Source: Bacteroidota bacterium
GTDB lineage: Bacteria; Bacteroidota; Bacteroidia; Bacteroidales; VadinHA17
Direction: 5' to 3'
Length of the DNA stretch: 41,526 bases
Assembly (NCBI GenBank): GCA_018262715.1
Contig: JADFDS010000044.1
Coordinates: 1 to 41,526 of the forward strand
This document shows positions 33,836 to 41,526 of this stretch, piece by piece. The translations under genes were made by a program, and so were the position numbers. Under the pieces are notes generated by a model, which was not told the DNA's origin, searched no databases, and saw only the letters and a list, made by a program, of their open reading frames with translations. Numbering within the stretch: position 1 is the stretch's first letter; every line of letters starts with the position of its first letter.

Positions 33836-34537
33836 CTACTTCCTGTTTTGGCTGAGGTATTTCTCATATTTTTCAAGTCCGTCGTGCACCATTGCTTCCA
33901 GCCCTTTGCTGGTGATTGTCCCTCCCGAGATGGCATCCACCTCGTGCAGGTTACCCGGCCTGGCGCCGCCTTTCACCACCCTGACCGAGACAAAGTTGCC
34001 GTTCTCATAGATGCTCTTGTCGTGAAACTGGCTCTCAAAGGGGGTGGTGTTTATCTCCGCTCCCAGTCCCGGAGTTTCACCCTTGTGGTCGAAAGTGGCG
34101 CCGGCGATTGTGGAGAGATCCTTCTTCAGTGACACATAACCCCATATCGGACCCCAGAGTCCCTTTCCCTCGAGGGGAATGATATGCAGGGTATCACCGT
34201 TGTCTGCCACCGCAATGAAGACCGGCAGGTACTGCTCTGCCAGCGGTTTCTTCTGCTCGGCGCGAAGGGTTACAGTGAAAGCATCCACACCTTCGAACTT
34301 TTTTCCTTCGGTATTGATGACGAAGCTCTCCTTTATATGCCTGTCATAGAGCTGCACAGCATCTGACTTGTCAGACACCACATTGATGGAGGAGAGAATA
34401 TTCATCTTTTTTTCCACTTCCACGTTCTTCTCCTGTCTTGGTTGGAGCAGCAGCGCCATGAGAGACAGGAGTATGGCGACGGAAACAACCATCACAACCG
34501 AGAATATAATTATATACTTATTGCTGAAGTCTTTCAT
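33836..34537 (-). CDS. nqrC: NqrC, FMN-carrying subunit of Na+-NQR
   Basis: 233 residues. One N-terminal helix (about 9-31) is followed by a periplasmic domain. The flavinylation site reads SGGT (204-207), so Thr207 should carry FMN; the usual motif is SGAT, so Gly replaces Ala. The segment PGLGAEI before it is typical of NqrC. ApbE downstream is the expected modifying enzyme. The gene lies 11 bases after nqrB. Confidence 0.95.
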   Translation of the reverse strand: MKDFSNKYIIIFSVVMVVSVAILLSLMALLLQPRQEKNVEVEKKMNILSSINVVSDKSDAVQLYDRHIKESFVINTEGKKFEGVDAFTVTLRAEQKKPLAEQYLPVFIAVADNGDTLHIIPLEGKGLWGPIWGYVSLKKDLSTIAGATFDHKGETPGLGAEINTTPFESQFHDKSIYENGNFVSVRVVKGGARPGNLHEVDAISGGTITSKGLEAMVHDGLEKYEKYLSQNRK

Positions 34538-34548
34538 ATTCTGTGTAG

Positions 34549-35706
34549 TTAAGCTGTCTTTACTCTTTTTATCCTTCTCCTGATGTTTGCTTGCACCACA
34601 TAATGGTCAATCAGCGGAGCCATCACGTTCATAAGCAGTATTGCCAGCATCGTTCCCTCAGGATATGCCGGGTTGAAAACCCTTATAATCACCACCAGGA
34701 TGCCCGTCAGCGCCCCATAGATATACTTGCCGGTACCTGTCTGTGCCGCTGTTACCGGATCGGTTGCCATAAAGACCGCACCAAAGGCGAAGCCACCCAT
34801 TATCAGGTGGTAGTATGCAGGTATCTGCGTATACTCATTTCCACCCGTGGCATTGAGCAGCAGTCCCATCCCGAGTGCCCCGAGGGTCATGCTCAGCATG
34901 ATCCGCCAGCTGCCAACACCGGTCAGCAGAAGAATGAATGCGCCAATCAGTATCGCAACGGTCGAAGTCTCACCTACCGATCCCGGGATGGTACCGATAA
35001 ACATCTCCATCGCCGAAGGCATCTGTGAAAAACCGTCAAGCTTGGCCAGCGCCAGGGGTGTGGCTCCCGAAAAGCCGTCAAGACCTCCCCCCTTCGTCAA
35101 TCCCTCAATCCATACCGCATCACCGGTCATCCAGCCGGGATAGCTGAAGAAGAGGAAGGCTCTTGCCGTCAGCGCGGGGTTAAGGATGTTCATCCCGGTC
35201 CCTCCGAAGATCTCCTTGCCTATTATCACGGCAAATGCAACCGAGACGGCCAGCATCCAGAGAGGAACATCAACCGGCATTATCAGAGGGATCAGCATCC
35301 CGGTGACGAGGTAGCCCTCATTGATCTCATGACCCCTTATCTGTGCGGCAATAAATTCTATCCCCAGCCCCACAACGTAGCTGACGATGATCAGCGGCAG
35401 GATCTTCAGGAATCCGAACCAGAACATGTTCATCAGGGTCCAGTCATTGATGCCGAACGCCCTTGTGTGCTGCAGGCCTATGTTGTAGCTGCCGAACAGC
35501 AGGGCAGGCATCAGTGCAATGATCACAACGGTCATCGTCCGCTTCATGTCCATATGATCCCGTATATGCGATCCGCGCGTTGTAACCTTATCAGGAACAA
35601 AAAGGAAGGTAGCAAAGCCGTCATAGACGGAATGCAGCTTCTCAAAGCGGCCTCCCTTTTCAAAGAGAGGCTCTATCTTTTTCATCTTATCTAGCAGGAA
35701 ACTCAT
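34549..35706 (-). CDS. nqrB: NqrB, FMN-carrying membrane subunit of Na+-NQR
   Basis: 385 residues with about ten helices. The flavinylation motif SGAT is at 213-216, so Thr216 should carry FMN. NIGLQHTRAF, GKEIFGGTGMNILNPALTARAFLFFSYPG and FAFGAVFMATDPVTAA are typical NqrB segments. NqrB carries the sodium path and riboflavin. It starts 18 bases after nqrA. Confidence 0.97.
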   Translation of the reverse strand: MSFLLDKMKKIEPLFEKGGRFEKLHSVYDGFATFLFVPDKVTTRGSHIRDHMDMKRTMTVVIIALMPALLFGSYNIGLQHTRAFGINDWTLMNMFWFGFLKILPLIIVSYVVGLGIEFIAAQIRGHEINEGYLVTGMLIPLIMPVDVPLWMLAVSVAFAVIIGKEIFGGTGMNILNPALTARAFLFFSYPGWMTGDAVWIEGLTKGGGLDGFSGATPLALAKLDGFSQMPSAMEMFIGTIPGSVGETSTVAILIGAFILLLTGVGSWRIMLSMTLGALGMGLLLNATGGNEYTQIPAYYHLIMGGFAFGAVFMATDPVTAAQTGTGKYIYGALTGILVVIIRVFNPAYPEGTMLAILLMNVMAPLIDHYVVQANIRRRIKRVKTA

Positions 35707-35724
35707 AGCAAGCTCTTTCCTTAA

Positions 35725-37077
35725 TTAATTCATCTCTTTAATCATCAGGTTGATCCCGCTGCGGATGATCTCCTGTATCTCGGTTTTTGAAGGATCGATG
35801 TATTCGCACAGGGCGAAGTCCTCCTCAGCCACTTCGTAAATGCCCAGGTTCTCCATAAGTTCTATCTCGCCGGCAAGAATGGCTTTGAGAAGATGGACGG
35901 GATATATGTCCATGGGAAGGACATTCTCATAATGCCCCGTTACAACAAATGCCCTGTGGCCGCCGTGAAGGTTGGTGTCAAGGTTATACTCTCTCTGCGG
36001 GAGGAGCTTCGAAATAAATGTTCTCCAGTAACTGAACTTCTTCAGTCCCGGAGCGGCCCAGCCCAGGAGCTCATGATAGTCACCCTCGGGAATCACGGTG
36101 ACCATGTTGTCATAGAAACCAAATGACCCTTCCGGTGAGATTTTTTTCCCGGTAAGCACGTTGCCGCTGATGACCCTGAGGTTGCCTTCAACAAGGTTAC
36201 CTTTGAGGATTCCGGCTACGGAGGCCCCGGGCTTTATGCGGTGATACTTGCGGTGCTGCGCCCCCTGACCGGCAAGCGCAATTATCCTCTCACGGTCATG
36301 GAATCCTGTGGTGAAAAGCCTTCCAATAGCAATGACATCCTGCAGGTCAAGCGTCCAGACAACCTCCCCCTTGGAAACGGGGGCAATATGATGTATCTGC
36401 ACACCCACATTGCCTGCCGGATGCGGACCGGAGAAACGGTGGAATTCCACGTTCTTAAGGTTTTTCATCTCTGCCACCCTTGTTCCTTCGGCATCCTGCG
36501 AAAGATGCACCTTACCGTCAGTGAGACGTGAGAGGGCATCTATACCGGTCTGCAGGTACCCGCCATGAGTATTGGCCATCACAAAGTCGAGATCAGGAGC
36601 AAGCGGGGCGGTGTCAAAGGTCGAGATGAAAATGTCCCTCGGAACAATCCCGGGCCTGGCCACGATATGATATGGGCGCTGCCTCAGAACAGGCCACATC
36701 CCGGAGCTCAGAAGCTTCTCTTTAACCTGTTCCCGGGTAAGGCTGAGAGGGGCGGCACTGCCGAAATCGACCTTTTCCGATCCCTCCTGCCCGATAACCA
36801 CCTCGGTAAGCAGTCGTTTCTCACCGCGAATGATCTCCCGGACCACACCGCTTACCGGTGACACATACTTTATCTCAGGAAATGCCTTGTCATGAAACAG
36901 CACACTGCCGCACATGACTTTGTCTCCCTCCTGTACCTCGAGACGGGCAACAAGACCCGGGAAATCGGCAAACCTGACCCCGAAACGGGTCACGGCCACC
37001 TCGGGGAGAAGAATCTTCTCCGCCTTTCCGGCAAGCCTGATGTTTAATCCTTTACGTAATCTGATCAGAGTTGACAT
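35725..37077 (-). CDS. nqrA: NqrA, cytoplasmic subunit of Na+-NQR
   Basis: 450 residues from the ATG at 37077 (MSTLIRLRKGLNIRLAGKAE), the usual NqrA start. A longer frame to 37113 adds 12 unlikely residues. The barrel-sandwich-like N-terminus (GVRFADFPGLVARLEVQEGDKVMCGSVLFHDK) and the central NqrA domain are clear. First gene of the nqrABCDEF operon. It faces the T9SS plug gene across 153 bases; a TATAATTG box on the minus strand (about 37122-37115) could be its -7 element. Confidence 0.96.
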   Translation of the reverse strand: MSTLIRLRKGLNIRLAGKAEKILLPEVAVTRFGVRFADFPGLVARLEVQEGDKVMCGSVLFHDKAFPEIKYVSPVSGVVREIIRGEKRLLTEVVIGQEGSEKVDFGSAAPLSLTREQVKEKLLSSGMWPVLRQRPYHIVARPGIVPRDIFISTFDTAPLAPDLDFVMANTHGGYLQTGIDALSRLTDGKVHLSQDAEGTRVAEMKNLKNVEFHRFSGPHPAGNVGVQIHHIAPVSKGEVVWTLDLQDVIAIGRLFTTGFHDRERIIALAGQGAQHRKYHRIKPGASVAGILKGNLVEGNLRVISGNVLTGKKISPEGSFGFYDNMVTVIPEGDYHELLGWAAPGLKKFSYWRTFISKLLPQREYNLDTNLHGGHRAFVVTGHYENVLPMDIYPVHLLKAILAGEIELMENLGIYEVAEEDFALCEYIDPSKTEIQEIIRSGINLMIKEMN

Positions 37078-37198
37078 ATTTGAATTGAATCTTAATTCCT
37101 TTAGAGATGGCAATTATACTACATTGTTAATATTTTCACAGAAAAGTTGATTTTTATCACATAACTCTTTTTGCAGACGGTTGTTCAGAGTGCGGCAG

Positions 37199-37206
37199 GA
37201 TATTTG
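37199..37206 (+). promoter_or_regulatory. candidate -7 element for the T9SS plug gene
   Basis: GATATTTG differs from TAnnTTTG at the first base only and lies 24 bases before the ATG at 37231. TTG occurs upstream at 37181-37183, 15 bases away, shorter than usual. Confidence 0.35.
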
Positions 37207-37230
37207 TAATTTAGTCCTAAAATAGTGATA

Positions 37231-38514
37231 ATGGTAAAATCTATCCCGCGGATAAAATTATTAAGTTTATCGATATTCTTTCTATCATGTCCTCTCTTTT
37301 CTTTTTCATCTCCGGAATTTTCATCGGTCGAATCTGCTGATGAGAATGTAAAAAGTGTCTGCTTTGAAAAAGAGGGCTGGAAGCTCGCATACCCTTTCCT
37401 GCAGCCGGTATCAGGCGATGAGATGACTCTCAGCTTCGATCTCATCGACGGCAACGCCGGAACCCTTTGGTATAACATAACACATTGTGACCGTGACTGG
37501 AACAAGAGTGACCTCTTTACAAGTGACTACCTTGAGGGATATGATGAGAACCAGGTGACTGACTTCCTCCCTTCGTTCAACACGAAAGTGAACTACGTCC
37601 ACTACCGTCTCACCCTCCCGAACAGCGATGTCCGTTTCCTGGTATCAGGCAACTATGTCATCACAGTCTGGGAAGCAAGCGAACCAGACAAGCCGCTGCT
37701 TGTCAGGCGTTTTTATATCAGTGAGGGGAGCACCTCAGCTGCCGTGGTCTTCCGCAGGCCGATGAAACCCGGCACAACCGACACGCACCAGCAGGCTGAG
37801 ATCACCGTCACCACGGGTGGCCTCCCCGTCACTGACCCGTACCGGCAGGTGACCCTGACCGTGATGCAAAACGGCCGGGCTGACAGAATGCATGCCGGCC
37901 TCACCCCTGATTTCGTAGGAAACGGAAGGCTGGAATACAACACCCTCTCAGACAAGACTTTATTCCCTGGCGGTAATGAGTTCAGGTACTTTGACATTAA
38001 AACGGTCAGGCAGACCAGGCAGAATGTCAGGGCCATTGACTTTGTAAATGGAGTGTACAATGCGTTTCTCATACCTTCTGACAACAGGGAATTCAAGCCG
38101 TATTTCTTCAATGAGGACTTCAACGGCAAATCGGTTGTTGCAATCGAGGAGAGCAATGATCCCGACCGGGAGGCTGATTACCTGTGGGTCTGGTTCACGC
38201 TGCCGGCATACCAGGAACAGCGGGGAGGGTCAGTCTACGTGACGGGTGATTTCTGCTCATGGCAGTACACATCTGATAACCGGATGTCGTGGAACACCGC
38301 CAAAGGATGCTACGAGGCTTCGCTGCTGCTGAAACAGGGATGGTACAATTATGAGTTTGCGTTTTTGCCTGACGGGGCATCATCGCCTGAGGGATTCCAT
38401 TTCGAAGGCAGCCACTGGGAGACGGAGAATGATTACCTCATCCTGACCTATTTCCGTGATCCCACCACGAGGTACGACCGGTTAACGGGCATCACACTGG
38501 CCAATACTCGGTAA
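37231..38514 (+). CDS. type IX secretion plug protein (DUF5103)
   Basis: 427 residues from the ATG at 37231 (a GTG two codons earlier is less likely). The signal peptide runs to about residue 28 (FFLSCPLFSFSS). The body matches the T9SS plug family: LSFDLIDGNAGTLWYNITHCDRDWNKSDLFTSDYLEGY and DGQxxFxxYF-type strands, then FYISEGSTSAAVVFRRP and DFNGKSVVAIEE. Plug proteins close the lateral gate of the SprA translocon when no cargo is bound. No other T9SS gene or CTD-bearing cargo lies in the window, as is usual, since T9SS genes are scattered. The heptamer repeats start 5 bases after its stop. Confidence 0.9.
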   Translation: MVKSIPRIKLLSLSIFFLSCPLFSFSSPEFSSVESADENVKSVCFEKEGWKLAYPFLQPVSGDEMTLSFDLIDGNAGTLWYNITHCDRDWNKSDLFTSDYLEGYDENQVTDFLPSFNTKVNYVHYRLTLPNSDVRFLVSGNYVITVWEASEPDKPLLVRRFYISEGSTSAAVVFRRPMKPGTTDTHQQAEITVTTGGLPVTDPYRQVTLTVMQNGRADRMHAGLTPDFVGNGRLEYNTLSDKTLFPGGNEFRYFDIKTVRQTRQNVRAIDFVNGVYNAFLIPSDNREFKPYFFNEDFNGKSVVAIEESNDPDREADYLWVWFTLPAYQEQRGGSVYVTGDFCSWQYTSDNRMSWNTAKGCYEASLLLKQGWYNYEFAFLPDGASSPEGFHFEGSHWETENDYLILTYFRDPTTRYDRLTGITLANTR

Positions 38515-38518
38515 GGAG

Positions 38519-38555
38519 TTGCGATTTGCGAATTGCGATGTGCGATTTCAAATCG
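38519..38555 (+). repeat. heptamer array E, TTGCGAT family with an inverted tail
   Basis: TTGCGAT, TTGCGAA, TTGCGAT and GTGCGAT in a row (38519-38546). Then CGATTT-C-AAATCG (38543-38555), a 6-base inverted repeat with one base between the arms. It fills the gap between the convergent T9SS plug and mogA/moaB genes. Confidence 0.85.
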
Positions 38556-38563
38556 AAAATCTC

Positions 38564-39067
38564 CTAACTATGTTTATCTATACCATATAGCATATAAAAA
38601 GTATGCTCCATGGTCTTCACTATCTCTGCCATGTACTCATGTACGGCCTTGACTGACCCGGGGAGGGTGTAGATGAGGGTGTTGCCCATGGCACCCGCAA
38701 CGCCGCGGCTAAGCAAAGCCCTTGGATTCTTCGTACCGTACTTCACCCTGATCTGTTCCATGATACCCGGTATCTCCTTCGTTAGCAGCGGCTTCACCAC
38801 CTCCGGGGTGATATCCCGCGGACCGATGCCCGTACCACCGGTGGTTATTATAAGGTCTGCTGCCGGCGCCTCGAGCAGGGTGGCACGCAGGGCCACAGCC
38901 TCATCGGGAAGGACACTTTTCCTGATCTCGCACTGCCAGTCCGCAGCGGCCATGGCATACTTCACATACTTAACCACGGCCGGACCGCTCAGATCGGCAT
39001 AGCTGCCACTGTGAGCCCTGTCGCTCAGGGTGATCACATGAACCCGGAATTTTTCAGGCAATGTCAT
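38564..39067 (-). CDS. MogA/MoaB-family molybdopterin protein
   Basis: 167 residues. VITLSDRAHSGSYADLSGPAV and ADLIITTGGTGIGPRDITPE are the family marks, with SRGVAGAMGNTLIYTLPGSVKAV near the end. This family binds molybdopterin; MogA adenylates it before metal insertion, and MoaB is a close relative, so the exact name cannot be decided here. The start overlaps the end of moaC by 14 bases (39054-39067), so translation is coupled. Confidence 0.93.
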   Translation of the reverse strand: MTLPEKFRVHVITLSDRAHSGSYADLSGPAVVKYVKYAMAAADWQCEIRKSVLPDEAVALRATLLEAPAADLIITTGGTGIGPRDITPEVVKPLLTKEIPGIMEQIRVKYGTKNPRALLSRGVAGAMGNTLIYTLPGSVKAVHEYMAEIVKTMEHTFYMLYGIDKHS

Positions 39068-39509
39068 GTTTCTCTTTGTTTATCAGTTTGATATCGGAAA
39101 TAACCATCGTCTTGTCAACCGCTTTGCACATATCATATACTGTCAGCAGGGCCACGCTCACCGCTGTCAGCGCTTCCATCTCCACGCCGGTCCGGCCGGT
39201 GCAGCGTACTGTCGCACCGGCTGCCATTCCCTTCGCATCAGGCTCAATCTTCACCCTGACCTGGTCAAGGGTGATATTATGGCACAGTGGTATCAGTGTA
39301 CTGCACTGTTTGGCCGCCTGTATGCCTGCTATCTCAGCCACGGTAATGACATCACCCTTTTTCATCATGTTATCTGCCACCAGCTTCAGGGTTTCCGGCT
39401 GCATATCTATCCTGCCTGACGCGGTTGCTGTCCGTTGCTGTTCCGGTTTTTCCCCGGTGTAGACCATATGTGCTCTTCCGCTTTCATCGGTGTGTGTCAG
39501 CTTTGCCAT
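39054..39509 (-). CDS. moaC: MoaC, cyclic pyranopterin monophosphate synthase
   Basis: 151 residues. LIPLCHNITLDQV and GVEMEALTAVSVALLTVYDMCKAVDK carry the conserved active-site residues. It turns the MoaA product into cPMP. It lies 4 bases downstream of moaA and overlaps mogA/moaB. Confidence 0.96.
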   Translation of the reverse strand: MAKLTHTDESGRAHMVYTGEKPEQQRTATASGRIDMQPETLKLVADNMMKKGDVITVAEIAGIQAAKQCSTLIPLCHNITLDQVRVKIEPDAKGMAAGATVRCTGRTGVEMEALTAVSVALLTVYDMCKAVDKTMVISDIKLINKEKHDIA

Positions 39510-39513
39510 TATA

Positions 39514-40314
39514 TCATCCTCCTATGTTGTAAAAGCCATTTACATGATTTGTCGTTCCCTTTTCAGGTTTCGAATCCAGGGCCTGGTGCAGGGCTTCCTC
39601 AGGGCCCAGTTCGCGGATGCTGAATCCCCTGTCGCTGAAGAGGCATGGACGCAACATTCCTTCGGGTGTGAGACGAAGCCTGTTGCACTTCGCGCAGTGT
39701 CCGCCGCTGCCCCCGTGAACCACAGAGAAGGTACCCGTCGCCAGGTCCATCTGCCTGATGAACCGGACCTCAAGCCCCTCTCTCATACAATACTCTGCAA
39801 CCTCGCGGGCATCCGACTCGTCGGGCGTACTCTTTATGACGCAATTGATCTTGACAGGACGCAATCCGGCCTTCTGTGCAGCTTCAATTCCTTTTAAAAC
39901 AGAGTAAAGGTCACCGCCGCGGGTGACATATCCGTATTTGACGGGGTCCAGAGTGTCAAGGCTGACATTGACCCTCATCAGTCCTGCCTCTGCCAGAGCC
40001 GTGGCATAACCGGCAAGCAGAATGCCGTTGGTGGTCATCGAGAGATCTGTCACCCCGTCGATGTCTGCGATCATGCGAACCAGTTCAGTCACCCCCTTCC
40101 TTACCAGCGGTTCACCTCCGGTGATGCGCACCTTGCTTATGCCTGCAGCCACTGCCACCCGGGTGAAGGCCGTGATCTCGTCATAGGTGAGTATATCCTC
40201 GTGCCTGATAAGCTTCACTCCCTCCTCCGGCATGCAGTAGCGGCAACGCAGGTTACACCGGTCGGTGACCGAGATGCGCAGATAGTTTATATGTCTGTTA
40301 TACCTGTCTAACAC
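39514..40314 (-). CDS. moaA: MoaA, GTP 3',8-cyclase (short form)
   Basis: 266 residues, whereas most MoaA have about 325-340. The start is a GTG at 40314, with AAGGGAG nine bases upstream, overlapping moeA by 17 bases. Radical SAM Cys20, Cys24 and Cys27 and GGEP (66-69) are intact, as are the second-cluster ligands Cys207, Cys210 and Cys224 (C-x2-C-x13-C) and the C-terminal Gly-Gly (FYNIGG). The missing part is between FIRQMD (about 190) and the second cluster, where normal MoaA has about 60 more residues. The active site ligands are complete, so it probably works. Short forms seem typical of Bacteroidota. Confidence 0.9.
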   Translation of the reverse strand: MLDRYNRHINYLRISVTDRCNLRCRYCMPEEGVKLIRHEDILTYDEITAFTRVAVAAGISKVRITGGEPLVRKGVTELVRMIADIDGVTDLSMTTNGILLAGYATALAEAGLMRVNVSLDTLDPVKYGYVTRGGDLYSVLKGIEAAQKAGLRPVKINCVIKSTPDESDAREVAEYCMREGLEVRFIRQMDLATGTFSVVHGGSGGHCAKCNRLRLTPEGMLRPCLFSDRGFSIRELGPEEALHQALDSKPEKGTTNHVNGFYNIGG

Positions 40315-41473
40315 TTACCATTTCTCCCTTCTGAATCCAGCTCTGTCCGCGGGGTATGATAATTACGCCCCATGCTCCCGTCATGGCAGATATGTGTGCC
40401 GAGCCGTGGTACTCAACCGGTAGTGCCTCGCCGGCTGCGGTGATGGTGCATGGTATCCATGACATCCTCTCCGCCTTCTTGCGTGAGTAGTCAGCCGCCA
40501 GGGGCATCTGAAGCACCGGGGCCTGTTCAGAGACTCCCGCCATCCTGTCGAGGAATGCCCTTACCATCACCTCAAACTGCACGAAGACGGAGACCGGGTT
40601 ACCCGGAAGGCCGAATACGGCTTTCTTATCCCCTGTGCAGAATGTAAGTGGTTTGCCGGGTTGCATGGCAACCTGGTCAAAGTGTATGGTCAGTCCCAGC
40701 GAACGCATCACCCGGGGAACGAGGTCAAAATCACCAAACGAGACACCGCCGGAGATTAGCACCACATCGTTTTCCTCGAGTGCTTTCTTCAGCAGGGATG
40801 TGATGGATTCCACATCATCACGGGCAATGCCGTAGTATTTACCCCTGGCGCCTGCCCTGGCTATCTGCGCCATGAGCTGCGATGCATTGCTGTTGCGTAT
40901 CTGGGCCCCGGCCGGGACAATGTCGGGTTCCACCAGTTCATCACCTGTGCTGATCACTCCAATCCGGGGACGGCAGCTGACGGTTACCTCCATGGCACCC
41001 ACGGAAGCCAGCACTGCTACGTCCTGCGGTTTAATATAATGACCGGAGCGCAGAACAGTCTGATCCTTCATTATATCTTCTCCCGCTTTTGCAATGTTGT
41101 CGTTCCCGGCCCTGCCGGTGAACTTTACCCGTCCGTCAGAAAGTTCCTCTGAGTCCTCGAGCATGAACACGTAATCAGCCCCTGCGGGCACGGCAGCGCC
41201 AGTCATTATGCGTGAACATGTGCCCGGCACAACCTCCTTCTGAGGCATGACGCCAGCGGCAACTGTCTCAAGCACCGTGAGCTCATGTCCTAGATCCGTA
41301 TGACGGCAGGCATAGCCGTCAACGGCGCTCTTGTTCCAGGGAGGCATGTCCATGTCACTCCTCACCGGCAACGTCAAAGCACGTCCGGCAGCCTCTGAAA
41401 GGCTGACAACCTCCCTTCCGAGACGGAATGATGATTCCGTCACAATCCTGAATGCTTCCTCAAATGTTATCAT
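40298..41473 (-). CDS. moeA: MoeA, molybdopterin molybdenumtransferase
   Basis: 391 residues. The N-terminal MPPWNKSAVDGYA, AGEDI and ISTGDELVEP motifs, SGGVSFGDFDLVP and the C-terminal beta domain (AHISAMTGAWGVIIIPRGQ) are typical. MoeA inserts molybdate into adenylated molybdopterin. It is the first gene of the visible moeA-moaA-moaC-mogA run, and the last of its bases are 53 from the right edge. Confidence 0.96.
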   Translation of the reverse strand: MITFEEAFRIVTESSFRLGREVVSLSEAAGRALTLPVRSDMDMPPWNKSAVDGYACRHTDLGHELTVLETVAAGVMPQKEVVPGTCSRIMTGAAVPAGADYVFMLEDSEELSDGRVKFTGRAGNDNIAKAGEDIMKDQTVLRSGHYIKPQDVAVLASVGAMEVTVSCRPRIGVISTGDELVEPDIVPAGAQIRNSNASQLMAQIARAGARGKYYGIARDDVESITSLLKKALEENDVVLISGGVSFGDFDLVPRVMRSLGLTIHFDQVAMQPGKPLTFCTGDKKAVFGLPGNPVSVFVQFEVMVRAFLDRMAGVSEQAPVLQMPLAADYSRKKAERMSWIPCTITAAGEALPVEYHGSAHISAMTGAWGVIIIPRGQSWIQKGEMVSVRQV

Positions 41474-41526
41474 ATCATTTCAGTATTTATTCATTTCTTC
41501 TCCTTCCCCTACCATTTTCAGCGATT

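Noticed and set aside
41487-41526. Tail of another minus-strand gene at the right edge
   Set aside because: One frame is open on the minus strand from the edge to a TAA at 41489-41487, but 12 codons are too few to call; it may be the end of a further molybdenum cofactor gene.

Overview
The window is about 41.5 kb of a Bacteroidota chromosome, most likely a Bacteroidales-type lineage. The basis is a SusC/SusD pair, BACON-domain lipoproteins, surface-type lipoprotein signals (Cys-Lys-Glu-Asp), a type IX secretion plug protein, Bacteroidota-style -7 elements (TAnnTTTG) and few Shine-Dalgarno sites. I see no rRNA, tRNA, CRISPR array, insertion sequence or prophage. The species cannot be fixed from the sequence alone.

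Positions 1-21,000 have a phosphorus theme. A glycerophosphodiester phosphodiesterase (cut by the left edge), a calcineurin-type phosphoesterase lipoprotein, SusC, SusD and a BACON lipoprotein (1-8840) run in one direction and end at a terminator. This looks like a TonB-dependent uptake locus for a phosphodiester-type nutrient rather than a glycan locus. A lipoprotein and a FadL-type porin follow. Next comes a complete phosphate starvation module: porin, pstS, pstC, pstA, pstB, phoU, then a PhoB-like regulator and PhoR-like kinase (12409-20430). Four 7-base elements spaced exactly 11 bases apart, the geometry of PHO boxes, stand before the porin.

Positions 20,499-27,858 hold selenium genes (selD, yedF), an exported alpha/beta hydrolase, a Nudix protein fused to a HEAT/ARM-like helical domain, a solo HsdR-N-type nuclease-fold protein, AMP nucleosidase, DNA polymerase III delta subunit and a YqgE/AlgH protein. 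Positions 27,961-37,077 are about sodium bioenergetics: an NhaC antiporter, a small Cys-rich membrane protein, the ApbE flavin transferase and the whole nqrABCDEF operon (minus strand), whose NqrB and NqrC subunits ApbE flavinylates. A T9SS plug protein follows. The right end is a molybdenum cofactor operon on the minus strand (moeA, moaA, moaC, mogA/moaB) that probably continues beyond the window.

The most unusual feature is a family of short tandem repeats at gene ends. Octamer arrays (GGTCTGAA, GGTCTGAG, GGTCGGAG and similar) lie behind phoU, the hydrolase, the Nudix fusion and nhaC, and a heptamer family (TTGCGAT) lies behind nqrF and the T9SS plug gene. In every case the repeat reads in the sense direction of the gene it follows. 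Between convergent genes the arrays are inverted so that each gene gets its own sense-oriented copy.
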